A stretch of DNA of 64,000 nt from Isoetes taiwanensis (GCA_021234155.1 JAJEKV010000503.1:102640-166639); one strand, 5' to 3'; shown: positions 10,469-21,929, counted from the first letter of the stretch. The notes: generated by a model from the sequence alone, not told the origin. A program made the numbers and translations.

Positions 10469-12088
10469 ATGGTGTCATTTAATTTCAGACGGCATGTTCT
10501 GACTTCCACTAGGCAAGATTATCTCAACAACGCCATTGATTCCACGCTCTGTCTTATGGTATATGCAAAGGAGCCTGGATCTCTGAAACGTGTAGTAATT
10601 CCTCAATGGATAAGTTTTCGGGTCTATTTCTCTACAATTCAAGGGGAACTATCCAGGGAAGATTTAAACGTGCAGAACCTTACAGCTATATTAAGAAAAT
10701 GTGCAAAGGACAAGGCTCTCGAACAAGGTAAGCGGATTCATGATTTAATTCTAAAGAATAGGTTAGAAAGACATACTCTCTTAGGCAATTTTCTTGTGCA
10801 TATGTATGGTAAATGTGGGGCAACAGAACAGGCAAGGGAAGTGTTTGAAAATATTGTCAACAAGAACTTTTTCTCGTGGAATATTATGATTACAGCATAT
10901 ATCCAATACGGTCAGATAGAAGAGGCACTTCGGGTCTGGGAAAGAATGCCTCTGAAAGATGTGGTTTCATGGAATGCAATGATTGCTGCATATGCACAAC
11001 AGGGCAATCTAAAGGGTGCTCTTCAACTCTTCCAACAAATGCCTAACAGAAATGTGATTTCATGGAATTCCATGATTGCTGCTTTTGTAGGCCAGGGTTT
11101 CCTAAAAGAGGCTTTGCACCTTTTTTGCCAAATGCCTGAGAGGAATGTTGTCTCATGGAATACTATGATAACAGCATATGCAGATCTAGGAAAGATAAAA
11201 GAAGCCACTAATCTCTTTGAACAGATGCCCGAACGGAATATTGTCTCATGGAATGCCATGATTGCAGCATATGCTCAAAGGGGACAATTGGATGAAGCAA
11301 TGCAACTTTTCGAGGATATGCCTTATCGGAATGTAGTTTCATGGACTACGATTCTGACAGCCTATGCTCAACAAGGATTGGTCAGTAAATGCCTTGCACT
11401 CTTTCAAGCAATGCCTCAGCGCAATGTAGTCTCTTGGAATGCCATGCTTGCAGCCTATATGCATCAGGGGAGCCTCAAGGAAGCGTTGAATCTTTTCCAG
11501 CAAATGCCACAGCGAGATATATTCTCATGGAACTCGATGATAGCTGGATATGGAAGGCATGGGCATCTTGATCAGGCATGCCAACTTTTTGAACAAATGC
11601 CTGAACAAGATGTGGTATCCATGAATGTAATGATTGCAACATATGCACAACATGGGCTTGGGAAAGAGGCACTTGACATGTTTCTAATGTTTCACATTAA
11701 AGGAATATTGCCTAATGTAGTGAGCTATGGTAGCATCCTTTTTGCTTGTATTCATGACTTTCTAGTAGATGAGGGCTTCCACATTTTCTCTATGATGTCT
11801 CAGTTTCATCCAGTTGTGCCTACAGTAGAACATTACAATTGCTTGATGGATCTTCTTGGGCGTACGGGATGGGTAGATCACGCAGAGACTTTGGTCAATA
11901 ACATGACACATCCCCCCGACGCCATGTCCTGGACAAGTTTATTAGGTTCCTGCACCACATATCATGCAGTAGACATGGCAACTCGTGCGGCCCAAAATGC
12001 ATATGAGGCAGATCCAGGAAATGGTGCTCTGTATGCATGCTTATCAAATGTCTATGCTGCAGCTGGTTGGTCATACGATAAAACATAA
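10469..12088 (+). CDS. PLS/SS-type pentatricopeptide repeat protein, truncated near E motif
   Basis: This 539-residue ORF has an N-terminal extension of about 65 residues without repeats, possibly an organelle targeting region. It then has a run of 31-residue SS-type PPR motifs with the signature VVSWNAMIAAYAQxG (nine W/M-containing 'VSWN'-type cores), followed by longer L- and S-type repeats. The C-terminus reaches ALYACLSNVYAAAGW, the opening of the E motif, then runs into a stop after SYDKT. Family members bind organellar RNA, one base per repeat, and usually act in C-to-U editing or splicing. No E+ or DYW domain is encoded in frame. The sequence around 12150 (RMYSEDMVELGI) could be a displaced remainder after an intron or insertion. 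The protein may need a DYW partner or be non-functional. Confidence 0.88.
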   Translation: MVSFNFRRHVLTSTRQDYLNNAIDSTLCLMVYAKEPGSLKRVVIPQWISFRVYFSTIQGELSREDLNVQNLTAILRKCAKDKALEQGKRIHDLILKNRLERHTLLGNFLVHMYGKCGATEQAREVFENIVNKNFFSWNIMITAYIQYGQIEEALRVWERMPLKDVVSWNAMIAAYAQQGNLKGALQLFQQMPNRNVISWNSMIAAFVGQGFLKEALHLFCQMPERNVVSWNTMITAYADLGKIKEATNLFEQMPERNIVSWNAMIAAYAQRGQLDEAMQLFEDMPYRNVVSWTTILTAYAQQGLVSKCLALFQAMPQRNVVSWNAMLAAYMHQGSLKEALNLFQQMPQRDIFSWNSMIAGYGRHGHLDQACQLFEQMPEQDVVSMNVMIATYAQHGLGKEALDMFLMFHIKGILPNVVSYGSILFACIHDFLVDEGFHIFSMMSQFHPVVPTVEHYNCLMDLLGRTGWVDHAETLVNNMTHPPDAMSWTSLLGSCTTYHAVDMATRAAQNAYEADPGNGALYACLSNVYAAAGWSYDKT

Positions 12089-12189
12089 TTTCATCATTTT
12101 ACATATCAGAAAGGCTGCCATGTTAATTTATCATATTTCTTCCATAAGCAGGATGTATTCAGAGGACATGGTGGAGCTTGGCATTATCA

Positions 12190-12420
12190 GCGTTTCACTA
12201 GAAAAAAAATAACATTCTCCCCCCTATCTCCACGCATTCTCCACGTGGAGAATATAGGGTAAAAGGTGGAGAATAAGGGGAACGTTAATTGCGGCCGATG
12301 ACGGATTGACGCCTGGGCGGCCGATGACGGATTGACGCCGAAGCGGCGACGGATTGGGAAGCTGCGCCTGACGGGTTTGGCGACTGCCGCTCGCTCTGAA
12401 CAGGTCAAGAGCTCATACAT
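12190..12420. repeat. Short inverted repeat and GC-rich tandem repeat after the PPR gene
   Basis: Around 12228-12275 the sequence contains complementary CTCCAC...GTGGAG segments. From 12291 a GC-rich unit, GCGGCCGATGACGGATTG, is repeated twice and then degenerates. The composition contrasts with the AT-rich surroundings. No gene is seen here. Confidence 0.6.
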
Positions 12421-12709
12421 TCATGCAATAGGATATATCCTCTAGATTCGTAGATTCAAATCATGAAATTAGAGCGATCTGCATAGTTCCGGAAGAGCCT
12501 TTACATTATGTTTGAGTCTTGCAGGATTACTTGTCTTGTAAATCCCCCTGTTACAAGAAAACGTCTAATTCCCAGCATTCAAACAACAGGAACTTGATCG
12601 AAAACAACAGGATGGCCTTGTTGATAACTCCGTCAAGGCTAATTTGAAGAAGCTGCTGTGGCATGGAGGCTCTGTTTATGATGCCTGGTTCAGCTGTGCC
12701 TCTAACCAG

Positions 12710-13133
12710 GTGATTACTCTTTTCAAATCAACCAGAATAGAAATGTAGGTACTTGTTAGACCTTATAAACATGCCTCTTGCTTCAGATCAGCCATATTCT
12801 TCAGATTAGTCTTGCCTTTATCAGATTTGAGCTTATTTTGCCACCAATTTGCCGAACTTGCTTCCAGCTTTTACCATTTGTCATACTGAACATGTTGATG
12901 GTTGTTAATCCTTAACAATGACTTCCTGCCTTACCCGGATTCCTTTGATTTCGCAGATACGTCCCTTGAAAAGATAATTAGAGAATAAAATACTTAAGAC
13001 AGTAGAGTTAACTGTAGGTTGCAGGATTAAACAAAGTATTGTAACATATGTGAGATTTGTCATATTTGCATCTGCATCATGGGCCACATTATTAAAGTAT
13101 TAATTATCATATTTGCCCTTTGTATGAATCCAG
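12710..13133 (+). other. Intron of the AUX1/LAX pseudogene
   Basis: AT-rich sequence between a GT donor at 12710 and the CAG acceptor ending at 13133. No separate gene is visible. Confidence 0.7.
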
Positions 13134-13992
13134 GTGGCCCAGGTGCTCTAGACGCTTCCATACTCGTTTTCACAGCTTGGAATAGTATGGAGAGTGACCT
13201 TTCAAATATTATATGATTTGTTAGGCTCCTGGACTGCGTATCTCGTTAGCTGGCTCTACATAGAATATAGAACCCGCAAGGTAAAGGAGAATGTCAACTT
13301 CAAAAACCATGTCATTCAGGTGCACACTTATTTCTTCTGTTCTGCATTTTCTAGCACTTTTGAATAGGATTTTTGAAGTTCTGCTGGTTGCAGTGGTTTG
13401 AAGTTTTAGATGGACTCCTTGGGTCATATTGGAAAGCAGCTGGTTTTACGTTTAACTGTACATTCCTGCTATTTGGCTCTATAACTCAGCTCATTGCATG
13501 TGCCAGGTTGATCTTTTCACTTGTATATGCTTACATTTATGATCACCAAATGTAGAAAATTGTAACTAATTTATTTCTGGAACTGCAGCAACATATATTA
13601 TAGAAGTGACCAATTTGACAAGCGCACCTGGACCTACATATTTGGCGCATGTTGCATGATGACTGTATTTGTGCCTTCCTTCCACAACTACAGGATCTGG
13701 TCTTTTATGGGTGTTGGAATGACAACATACACGGCATGGTATATGACGATTGGTGTTCTCATTCATGGACGGGTATGGCTTATGTTTCTAGCTTCCTAAA
13801 CTGCAGGCCTCAAAATTTTAATCTGAATTTTGTGGTTGCAGCATGAAGGAGTCAGACACACTGCCCCTGAAAGTTTAGTTCTATATTTTACTGGAGCAAC
13901 CAAAATATTATACACCTTTGGTGGTCATGCTGTTACAGTGTACGTTATCATGCTTAATAATTTCCAACTAGAACCTCTAGCATTTATTTACT

Positions 13993-14081
13993 CTTCTTCT
14001 TATGTATTACGTTGAAACAGGGAAATAATGCATGCAATGTGGAAGCCTCAGAAATTCAAATCTGTTCTTCTTATGTATTAC
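13993..14081 (+). repeat. 71-bp tandem duplication in AUX1/LAX pseudogene
   Basis: The block TTCTTCTTATGTATTAC plus the acceptor and exon start is followed by another TTCTTCTTATGTATTAC, where the Copia element sits. The rest of the second unit continues after the element at 19057. The first exon copy keeps the conserved MWKPQKFK; the second reads MWEPQKFK. Confidence 0.8.
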
Positions 14082-14239
14082 TGTGAAAGTGAAACAAGAA
14101 GAAGAGAAGAAGACGCTCTATTGAAGTAACGAAAAAGGAGAACAAGCCTAGCTATATAGTAGATGGCATAGATGGGCCACCACGTCATAGGTTAGGGTTA
14201 GGTCATAGGTTAGGGTTAGGTCAGTTTCTAACTCTAATA
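14082..14239 (-). repeat. Copia 3' LTR (158 bp)
   Basis: Identical by eye to 18899-19056. It contains two copies of a TAGGTTAGGGTTAGG block, resembling plant telomere repeats. Confidence 0.95.
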
Positions 14240-14305
14240 CCCCTCCTGAAACTGAACCCTAACACACAGAACAAAAATTGTAAAGAGAGAACAAATAAAG
14301 CACAC

Positions 14306-17300
14306 TTAAGTGCCTAGCTGCAGTCTTAGAGCCTGCTTCATCTGCTTGAGTTTGATTCCAACCAAAGGCTTAGTCATCCCATCAGCCAATTGTTTTCGTG
14401 TAGCACAAAATTGCAGATTGATCATGGTAGTGTCAAGCTGCTCTCTCATGAAACATAGCTGAGTATCCAAATGCTTTGTTAAGGGATGATACTTCTGGTC
14501 TTTTGTCAATGCTATAGCACCAGAGTTATCCACTAATAGTGTGGCTGCCTTTATTGACACTCCCAAGTCTTGAAAGAGATTGAGCATCCATAAAATTTCT
14601 TGAAATCCAGTGCACATGGCTTTCAATTCTGCTTCTGTGGTGCTGAGGCTGACAGTGGTTTGCTTTTTCGATGACCACATTATTGGACTCTGTCCAAAAA
14701 ATGAAAGAAACCCTGTAGTAGACTTTCTAGTCTCATAATCATGAGATGCAAAGTCTGCATCTGTGTAAAAGGACAGCATGGGAGATTGATTTGAAAATAA
14801 GAAATCCCCTCAAACATTGTACCTTTCAAGTATGCTAGAATCCTCTTGGCTGCCATCCAATGAGTCCTCTTAGGATGTTGCATGTATTTGCTAACCTGCC
14901 CAACTGCAAATACAATATCAGGCCTTGTAATAGTGGAGTAAATGAGAGAACCAACCAATTGGCGAAATAAAGTGGTGTCACACGGTTCTCCATCAAGATC
15001 TAAGGTAAGTCTGATGCCTGGTTCATATGGAGCAGGAACTGGCTTGGAGTCTTCCATATGAAATCTGTTCAAGACTTCCTTAATGTATTTGGTTTTGACT
15101 GATCATGATAGATGTATCTTTTTGCCATACCTCAACTCCTAGGCAGTAGTGCAAAAGTCCTAGGTCTGTGATTTCAAACGACTTGTTGAGTTGCACTTTC
15201 AAATCAGAAATAAGATGAGCTGCATCCCCTGTTATGATGGAATCATCCACATATAGAACAAGAATGCATATCTTGTCATGAGCTTGCTTATAATAGAGAC
15301 TAGGATCTGCCCTAGATCTTTTGAAGCCTAATTTCAGTAAAAATCCATTGATTTTCTTATGCCAAAGACCGTGGTGCTTGTCTTAGCCCATACAAACTCT
15401 TACGGAGTTTACAAACAAGTGTTTGCTCACCTGGTTTGATAAAGCCATGTGGCTGCTCCATAAAAATGGTTTCCTGCAGGTCACCATTGAGGAAAGCACT
15501 TTTAAAATCTAGCTGATAAATGGGCCATCCTCTGCTAGCAGCTAATGCAATAACGGCCCCGATTGTTGGCATTCTTGCCACAGGAGCAAAGACATCAGTA
15601 TAGTCAATGCCAAATTCTTGGGCATATCCCTTAGCCACAAGTCTGGCCTTATGCTTGGCTATGTTTCCATCAGAGTTATATTTGGTCCTAAAGACCCATT
15701 TATTCCCAATGACATGTTGATGTACTGTTTTGGGAACAAGCTGCCACGTACCTTGTTTAATGAGCATGTCATATTCGTCTTTCATGGCTTTTTGCCACTG
15801 GGCTTTTGCTGCCTCCTGGTATGTGGCAGGATCTGTGGTATCCATAATTTGAGTCATGAGAGCATAGTTGCAATGGGCTGGTTGGTTGTAAACATGTGCT
15901 TGTTTGGACTGCAGCCTTGCTGATCTTCTGAGCACAGGAGCAGGAGCAGTGCTTTCTAATATGGTGTTAGCATCAACTTCATGCGCAATGTCAGGTTCAT
16001 GAAGGTCATATGTCTCCCATAATCTGTAAGCATCATCTAATGAGGCATTCTCCACATTAGAATGATCACGCAGGTGACTGTAATTCTGCTTCTCCATCAG
16101 CTGAAACAGAATCTGTATCAGACATTGTTTCTTCATGAGCACTTGTGATGGTTGATGTTGGATCCGTGTCCAAATGATTCCTGTGTTGAAAGAGGTGTTG
16201 AAGCATTTTCAGATTGAAGGCAGCTCCCTCAATTGGTTCCTCATCATAATAGGAGGCACTTTCGACAAAGTCAACACTTCTAGAAATGAAGACTTGCTTT
16301 GTTTTTGGATTATACAACTTCCATCCTTTTTGACTTATAGGATACCCTATGAAAATGCATTTAACAGCCCTGTTTGCTAACTTTCCAAGCTTTTGAAGCT
16401 TTTCTTGTGGAATGGCAGCATATGCCAAGCTGCCAAAAACCCGTAGATTATCTACATTTGGTTTCCTCCCATAGGCGAGTTCATAAGGAGTTCCATGAGG
16501 GTTGGCTAGTGTAGGAGCCCTGTTAGCCAAATAGGCTCTTTGTAACCACGGCCTCTCCCCAAAAATATGCTGGTAATTCTTTATGAATGAGCATGGATCT
16601 AACAAGGTTTTGTAATCTTGCGATTCTTTCTTTCGCCACCCCATTTTGGGCATGAGCATAGGGGACTGTTAGCTCTCTTCGATCTTATGACTAAGTAAAT
16701 AGTCATTGAACTGTTTATTGACAAATTCGGTTCCATTATCGTCCCGACAGCCTTAAGGCATGTGTGAAATTCTGCCTCAACATAGACATGAAATTCTTTG
16801 AACTTGAGAAATGCTTGATCCTTTGTTTTGACACAAAGAACCCAAGTGAACCTGCTATAGTCATCCACAATAGTGAAGAACCGGTGAGCTCCTCCCATAG
16901 AAAGTGTGGGCATGTAACAAAGATCCATGTGGAGTAATTCTAGAACTGTGGTAGCTCGAAATTCAGCTTGTGGAGGATATGGTTCTTGAGGTTGCTTACC
17001 TAAATGACATGCATGACACGCTAAGGATGTACTCTTCAATTTGGGTAAGCCATGCACCATTCCCAAAGCGTGATAATTCACCAATGGCCCCGCCTCCAAC
17101 ATGTCCAAAGCGTGCATGCCATAAGGTTTCCAAGTTGGAGTCGGCTGCCAAATAGGTGTAAGAGTGGACTTGTGGTCTGCCATCAACCGTGTATAGACCA
17201 CCCGCATTCATGTGGCCTGTAATTCTTACTCCAAGTTGCTTTCGGGCTTTATTAGCGTCCATGGACTAATATCGATAAGATACATTTGCCCATTACCAAA

Positions 17301-17540
17301 TATAACATGCTTACCTTGCTTATCAAAAGTAGAGACTGATAGTAAGTTTGCTGCCACATCCTGGAACATGAAATACTTCTGTAATTGGGCAGGTTCCATG
17401 TGCTTGTTCAAGATGAATAATGCCTTTAGCTTGCGATTGACACTTTGCTCCATTTCCAACTGTCACGCCGCGGTGAGGTATCATCTCGAGCATTGACAAG
17501 AAGTGCTGGAGATGTGACAAGTATGTTGAGAAGCCCCGAG
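14306..17540 (-). pseudogene. pol: Copia pol: protease, integrase, reverse transcriptase, RNase H (frameshifted)
   Basis: The minus strand carries, in order: a protease-like DSG near 17540; a GAG-pre-integrase segment (LWHARFGHV) followed by CHACHLGK; an integrase core with MDLCYMP, IVDDYSRFTW and DNGTEF; then RVFGSLAYAAIP. RT follows with KWVFRTKYNSDG, DYTDVFAPV, QLDFKSAFLNG, SLYGLRQAPR and YVDDS (about 15250). RNase H ends the series with DADFASHD, STTEAELKA and the C-terminal basic tail near 14310. The polyprotein is split among at least five frames (breaks near 17000, 16640, 15357 and 14770, among others). It could not make one active protein as read, although the LTRs look fresh. Confidence 0.93.
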
Positions 17541-17556
17541 TCCATGAGAAGATATT

Positions 17557-18386
17557 TCAAACTAGGAGATAGATGCTGATCTGAAGCCACATTAAGGTAT
17601 TCGTCCACTGAATGCTCCGATAAAGCAACTCCCGAGATGCCTGAACGCGTGGCGGTTCACTCCTACTAGAAGGTTCACTCCTGCTAGAAGCCGCAGGCCT
17701 ATCTTTCAACTGTTTATAGGCTTTGCATTGGATTCTATAGTGCCCTTGTAACCCACAATGCCAGCAAGTAACCTGAGCTCTTTCTCGGGCGTATGATAAA
17801 AGCTGGATTTGGTGTCTGCATTCAGACTTTCCCTTTATCTTGATTGGCTTTAGCATAATTAATTTGTACTTGCTTAGAATTTCTTGATTGTTGAAGTTCA
17901 AAGCATCAAGGAGCACAGTTTGAAGATCATGGAAGGTCCAGGCCACTCCCTTTTGAGTTTGAATACTAACCACTTGTTGAGAATAGGAGGTCTCCATGGC
18001 AGATAACAGAATAAGAATCATATCGTCTTCCTCCATTTTTCCTCCTGCTGCAACTACTTGCTGTTTAAGGGCTCTTAACTGTTGAAGATAATCTGCAGCT
18101 CCAAAGCGGGGCTTCAATGGTCGGGTTGGTCCATTTGTTTCTTGAAGTGCTTGACTCTTCCAAGCCCTTTTAAAGCATATGTATCTTCAAGATATTTCCA
18201 CGCTTCTCCAAATGTTGTGAAAGCAGCTATTTGACACCTTATATCAGGAATACAGAGAATTAACAGATGATCCAAAGCAGATTCATCAATACTTGCAGAC
18301 TTAGCATCTGCTGTGGGAGACCAGCCAGGCTTAAGAACAGCCTTTAGTTTCATTAAGCCAAGAAAGAGTTTAAAAACTCCCGCCAT
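17557..18386 (-). pseudogene. gag: Copia gag with CCHC zinc knuckle (frameshifted)
   Basis: Two overlapping minus-strand frames (18386-18114 and 18117-17557) make a UBN2/gag-like capsid with LKAVLKPGWS, ALDHLLILCIPD and TFGEAWKYLEDTYA. A knuckle CWHCGLQGHYRIQC follows, then an Arg/Ser-rich tail. The frame changes near 18114, at the MKPRF segment. The role would be nucleocapsid formation and RNA packaging. Confidence 0.88.
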
Positions 18387-18886
18387 CCTTGAAAGTTTGA
18401 CCCATCCAACGTGGATTAGGGTCTAATTTCCATGGGTCCAACATTCATTTGTAATATGACAGAGATCTTGTTAGAAAAGGAAAAGATCTTGCAGATCTAT
18501 CAAATTTACCTCTCCTCAAGGTAAAATACTAGAAATCTAGGCTAATTGAAGCAAATCCAGCCCCAATCCAAGAGAAATTTGATAAAATCTAGCTGAGATT
18601 TATCAAATTTGACCTCCTTACTCTTGATTCAACATGAATCCGACTTGGTTGAGTAGATCTAATGCCTATTAGATGAATTCAACACCATGCAATCAATAAT
18701 TTACCTTGTTGTAAGGCAAATCTGACTTCTCCAGAATTTTCTTTTTCAAGAACTAGAGTGATAATCCTCTGATGACAGTGAAATTTTCTGTGGTAGCAAC
18801 TCCTATGAATCCGATCTTGATGCTGGAATGCTGGCAAAAAATTTCACTCTTGAAAAAAAACGTCCATTCTCTCTCCTCTCAAGCTT

Positions 18887-18898
18887 GCTCTGATACCA
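18887..18898 (-). other. Copia primer-binding site (initiator tRNA-Met)
   Basis: The minus strand reads TGGTATCAGAGC, complementary to the 3' end of initiator tRNA-Met, and abuts the 5' LTR directly. Confidence 0.93.
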
Positions 18899-19056
18899 TG
18901 TGAAAGTGAAACAAGAAGAAGAGAAGAAGACGCTCTATTGAAGTAACGAAAAAGGAGAACAAGCCTAGCTATATAGTAGATGGCATAGATGGGCCACCAC
19001 GTCATAGGTTAGGGTTAGGTCATAGGTTAGGGTTAGGTCAGTTTCTAACTCTAATA
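18899..19056 (-). repeat. Copia 5' LTR (158 bp)
   Basis: Identical by eye to the 3' LTR. The downstream border matches the TSD ATTAC at 19057-19061. Confidence 0.95.
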
Positions 19057-19240
19057 ATTACGTTGAAACAGGGAAATAATGCATGCAATGTGGGAGCCTC
19101 AGAAATTTAAATCTGTTTGCTTCTTCTCCTCCATGTATGTCCTTACTTTGACTTTGCCCTCTGCGACTGCGGTGTATTGGGCATATGGAGATGAACTATT
19201 GCATAATTCAAATGCTCTTGCCCTACTTCAAAAAAACGTC

Positions 19241-19721
19241 AAAAAAAAAATGATCACGTTGCACTCAGAGGATTATATGGGATCTCTTATAAGGCTATTG
19301 TAAATTTTGGTATACATCTTACGCATCTCAGATACCGTCATATTATCTGTCTTATTATCTGATACTTTGCTGGCCCCAAATGGAGTGTTCACAATTATCT
19401 GGATGATTATCCAGCTGCAACAAGCATCTCGTCTAAGGTTGATATCAAGTCCTCAAGTCTTCTTTTCCCGTTAAACGAAGTGCTGGAATTTGTGGACCTC
19501 TGGATAATAGAGTTTTCCTTGGCTTATAATGGTCCTCATAACGTGCTTTCTACACCTGAGAAATTAGATGAGCTCATTAAGTCTTTCAAATTGTGTTATA
19601 TGAGTTGGAACTTCTCTCTTTGTCAACATGTTTCCATCTTCAAAAATATCCATCGGCAGACCATCAAGATACACATTATGAATCGAATACAAGCTTGCCT
19701 CTTATTGCGGCATTTTCTGAA
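19241..19721. other. No supported gene downstream of the AUX1/LAX remnant
   Basis: AT-rich sequence without recognisable coding similarity. The missing 3' exons of the auxin carrier were looked for here and not found. Confidence 0.4.
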
Positions 19722-19972
19722 GGGAACTGAATGAATTGTTTACAGCTTGCATTTCCAATTTTAGATGCATTGCAGGTGGGATCTTGATATATGTTCATGT
19801 CTTTTGGGAACCGAATGAACTGTTTACAGCTTGCATTTCCAATTTTAGATGCATTGCAGGTGGGCTCTTGATATATGTTCATGTCTTTTGGGAACCAAAT
19901 GAACTGTACAGCTTGCATTTCCAATTCTAGATGCATGCAGGTGGGCTCTTGATATATGTTCGTGTCTTTCTT
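19722..19972 (+). repeat. Tandem repeat, three units of about 84 bp
   Basis: Units starting near 19722, 19806 and 19890 each begin GGGAAC and contain CAGCTTGCATTTCCAATT and GGTGGGxTCTTGATATATG. The first two are nearly identical. The third has small deletions. Not coding. Confidence 0.9.
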
Positions 19973-20655
19973 TTGGATATATGTTCCGTGTTTGCTGCAA
20001 GGTACTTAAATCCTGACATCCTGACAGGCACCCTGATTAATTGCGTAAAGAACATTACATCCTTTTCTGGTACAATGTCCATCTTAACACTGTTGTTTCT
20101 TGGTGCTAAGGTTACTGAAAATTTGAGTCCGTGCCAACGATTCTTTGACGTGCAATTGCTAGGTTCCCAAGTGTGGTCAGCATTACCATCATTTGTTCAT
20201 TGGAAAGATACGCATCTCTCTAATATCTCTAGATAAAGCCACACAAGTGGGGAAATAATCAATTACATGGTCGTGAACGTTACAAGAATTGGATATACAT
20301 TATACATGCATTTATCCTGGTGCCTACCTTTGTGGATCACTCTGGTACTATTTTCTCTTAAAAAATATGGGCTTAACAGCAATATGGAACCTTGATTGCC
20401 ACTATTATCATTGTTGCTGCAAACATTGCACTTGCGAGCGCCTCCATCTACAAGAAATATTTTTAAGCACGGTCAACTTGATGCACAGGCTGGCACAAAG
20501 TATTTTAAGGTATATTTCGCATTATTTAAGATGTTCTATGAGAGATTTATTGTGAAGCTATTTGTTGTGGATAGGAATGCATTCTTAAAGTTTTGGCATA
20601 CAGGCAGTAGTATTTGAATATGGACAGGATAATGTGAATTTTGTCCAACACTAAA
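19973..20655. other. No supported gene
   Basis: Only short ORFs without domains. No repeat or RNA gene is recognised. Confidence 0.4.
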
Positions 20656-21150
20656 CTATGTGTTCAGGAGGATGGTAAAGCTCAGGCAATTGGACCTCAG
20701 AGCTGCTTTGAAGACCCAGCTTGCCATGTCTATGCCACTAGTATCACGTACAATTAGATCACAAACATTACCTTTTGCTTCTGATTGTTCAACCTCTATG
20801 TCTGAAACTTGAGTCTTAGCCTTGGCATCCAATGTAAGAAGTGTTATTTCTATCTGAGATATCATTTTCTAGGATTTAACTTTTTTGCTCCCAATTCATT
20901 AAGTGTACATCATTCTACTGCTTTGAGCGTCTCTACGACCTTTGATAATTGCGCCTACAACTCCATTTCTTTTTCAGCAGTATAAGCTTTTGTTGAAGAG
21001 TCGCTTAGCAGAGCCTTCAGGAAAAAACTCCTGCTCTTGGCTTCACTGAATTTGCTCTGATTAGTTTTGCATGAAAAAAAGGAGAACGACATATTTCTGA
21101 CCAAGTTTGAGGTAGATGCTGTTTTTGTCTCTGCTTTTGCAACGTCCAAC
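20656..21150 (-). pseudogene. Coiled-coil-like coding debris
   Basis: Two minus-strand segments (21149-20955 and 20865-20656) have Lys/Glu/Ala/Leu-rich composition (for example SDIEVEQSEAKGNV and AQLSKVVETLKAVE between stops). Together they suggest a decayed coiled-coil protein. Frameshifts and stops separate the parts. I do not recognise the family. Confidence 0.25.
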
Positions 21151-21929
21151 TTCTAAGCATGTTATTTTGGAATGTAGACCATGCTGGGAACAATCCTTCA
21201 GATGAACGAGCAGGTTGAAAACAAACAGGTTTGTGGGCCTACAATCCCTTCCACAGTCCCTACTTCAGGAAATCTTAAGCCAGGTTTGTCAAAGGTGGAT
21301 GCTTCTAATGAAAGCTGGCCCAGCAGTGTAACCAATTTTAGATGTACACCACCAAGAACCAGGAATTTGAGTGAAGGTTTCGATATTCTGAAGATAATTT
21401 AAATAAAGGTTCTAAATTCAATGCAGTTTTAACAGAGAGCCTGGAGCAACTATTTATATCATGGCACAAGTCTAAATTTTGGTGGAGGGGCCTGCTGCTC
21501 CAAAAAGTGCAGATAAACCCCTACTTAATGTTGGGAACTTTAAAGATGAATTTGTTCTAAGAGGGAATGGGATTAAGGTCCCAAATGGACTTGCTCCAGT
21601 TCTTAGAGAAATGTCAACGACATGGCAAATGGCAAAAATTCAAAAGATTCTTATATGAAAGGTAGAATTATGACTGGAGGTAGTTTTACAAGAATTGCAA
21701 AGCCTGTTTTACAAGTACATGTAAAGTAGAGGCATGTTTATAATTTTAAATATTACAAAAAGAAAACAATTCGTCTTTAAAATATAACTAAAGGTTGCAA
21801 TCATGTTGTAAAAATAAGACGGGCTCGTTATAAACTGCATAACAAAAAGATATAAAGCATGTTATAAGAAAGTTACAAATATGAAGCAATGGATGTGAAC
21901 CTATCCAAAAATAAGAATGCCAATATAGT
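21151..21929. other. No supported gene
   Basis: One short + ORF (21181-21402) begins MLGTILQMNEQVENKQ before a GT and may be an isolated exon, but no partner was found. The rest is AT-rich and unassigned. Confidence 0.3.

Larger units (their letters stand above)
14082..19056 (-). mobile_element. Full-length Copia (Ty1-type) LTR retrotransposon
   Basis: Two 158-bp LTRs (14082-14239 and 18899-19056) appear identical by eye. The flanking 5-bp duplication is ATTAC (14077-14081 and 19057-19061). On the minus strand the 5' LTR is at 18899-19056, followed at once by the primer-binding site TGGTATCAGAGC. A purine tract (CAGGAGGGG) precedes the 3' LTR. Domain order gag, protease, integrase, RT, RNase H identifies Copia. 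LTR termini in element orientation are TA...CA rather than TG...CA. The element lies in the AUX1/LAX pseudogene in antisense orientation. Confidence 0.96.
12590..19240 (+). pseudogene. AUX1/LAX auxin influx carrier pseudogene, interrupted by a Copia element
   Basis: Exons with AG/GT borders are 12590-12709 (LLWHGGSVYDAWFSCASNQ), 13134-13319, 13394-13506 (WFEVLDGLLGSYW), 13589-13772 (KRTWTYIFGACC), 13842-13939 (TGATKILYTFGGHAVTV), 14021-14063 and 19072-about 19240 (LTLTLPSATAVYWAYGDEL). The order follows plant AUX1/LAX proton-auxin symporters of the AAAP family, which import auxin at the plasma membrane. It is not functional as it stands. Codon 13149-13151 is TAG inside VAQVL-stop-TLPYSFSQ, the next residues are degenerate, and similarity ends after LLHNSNALALLQKNV. 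The last transmembrane half, including the FVWEKVIG region, is missing. A 71-bp tandem duplication of an intron tail and exon start flanks the Copia insertion. Confidence 0.9.

Noticed and set aside
12197-12215. CACTAGAAAAAAAATAAC after the PPR gene as a CACTA transposon start
   Set aside because: No matching inverted terminus (TTTTTCTAGTG) and no subterminal repeats were found. CACTA followed by A-runs is common by chance in AT-rich DNA.
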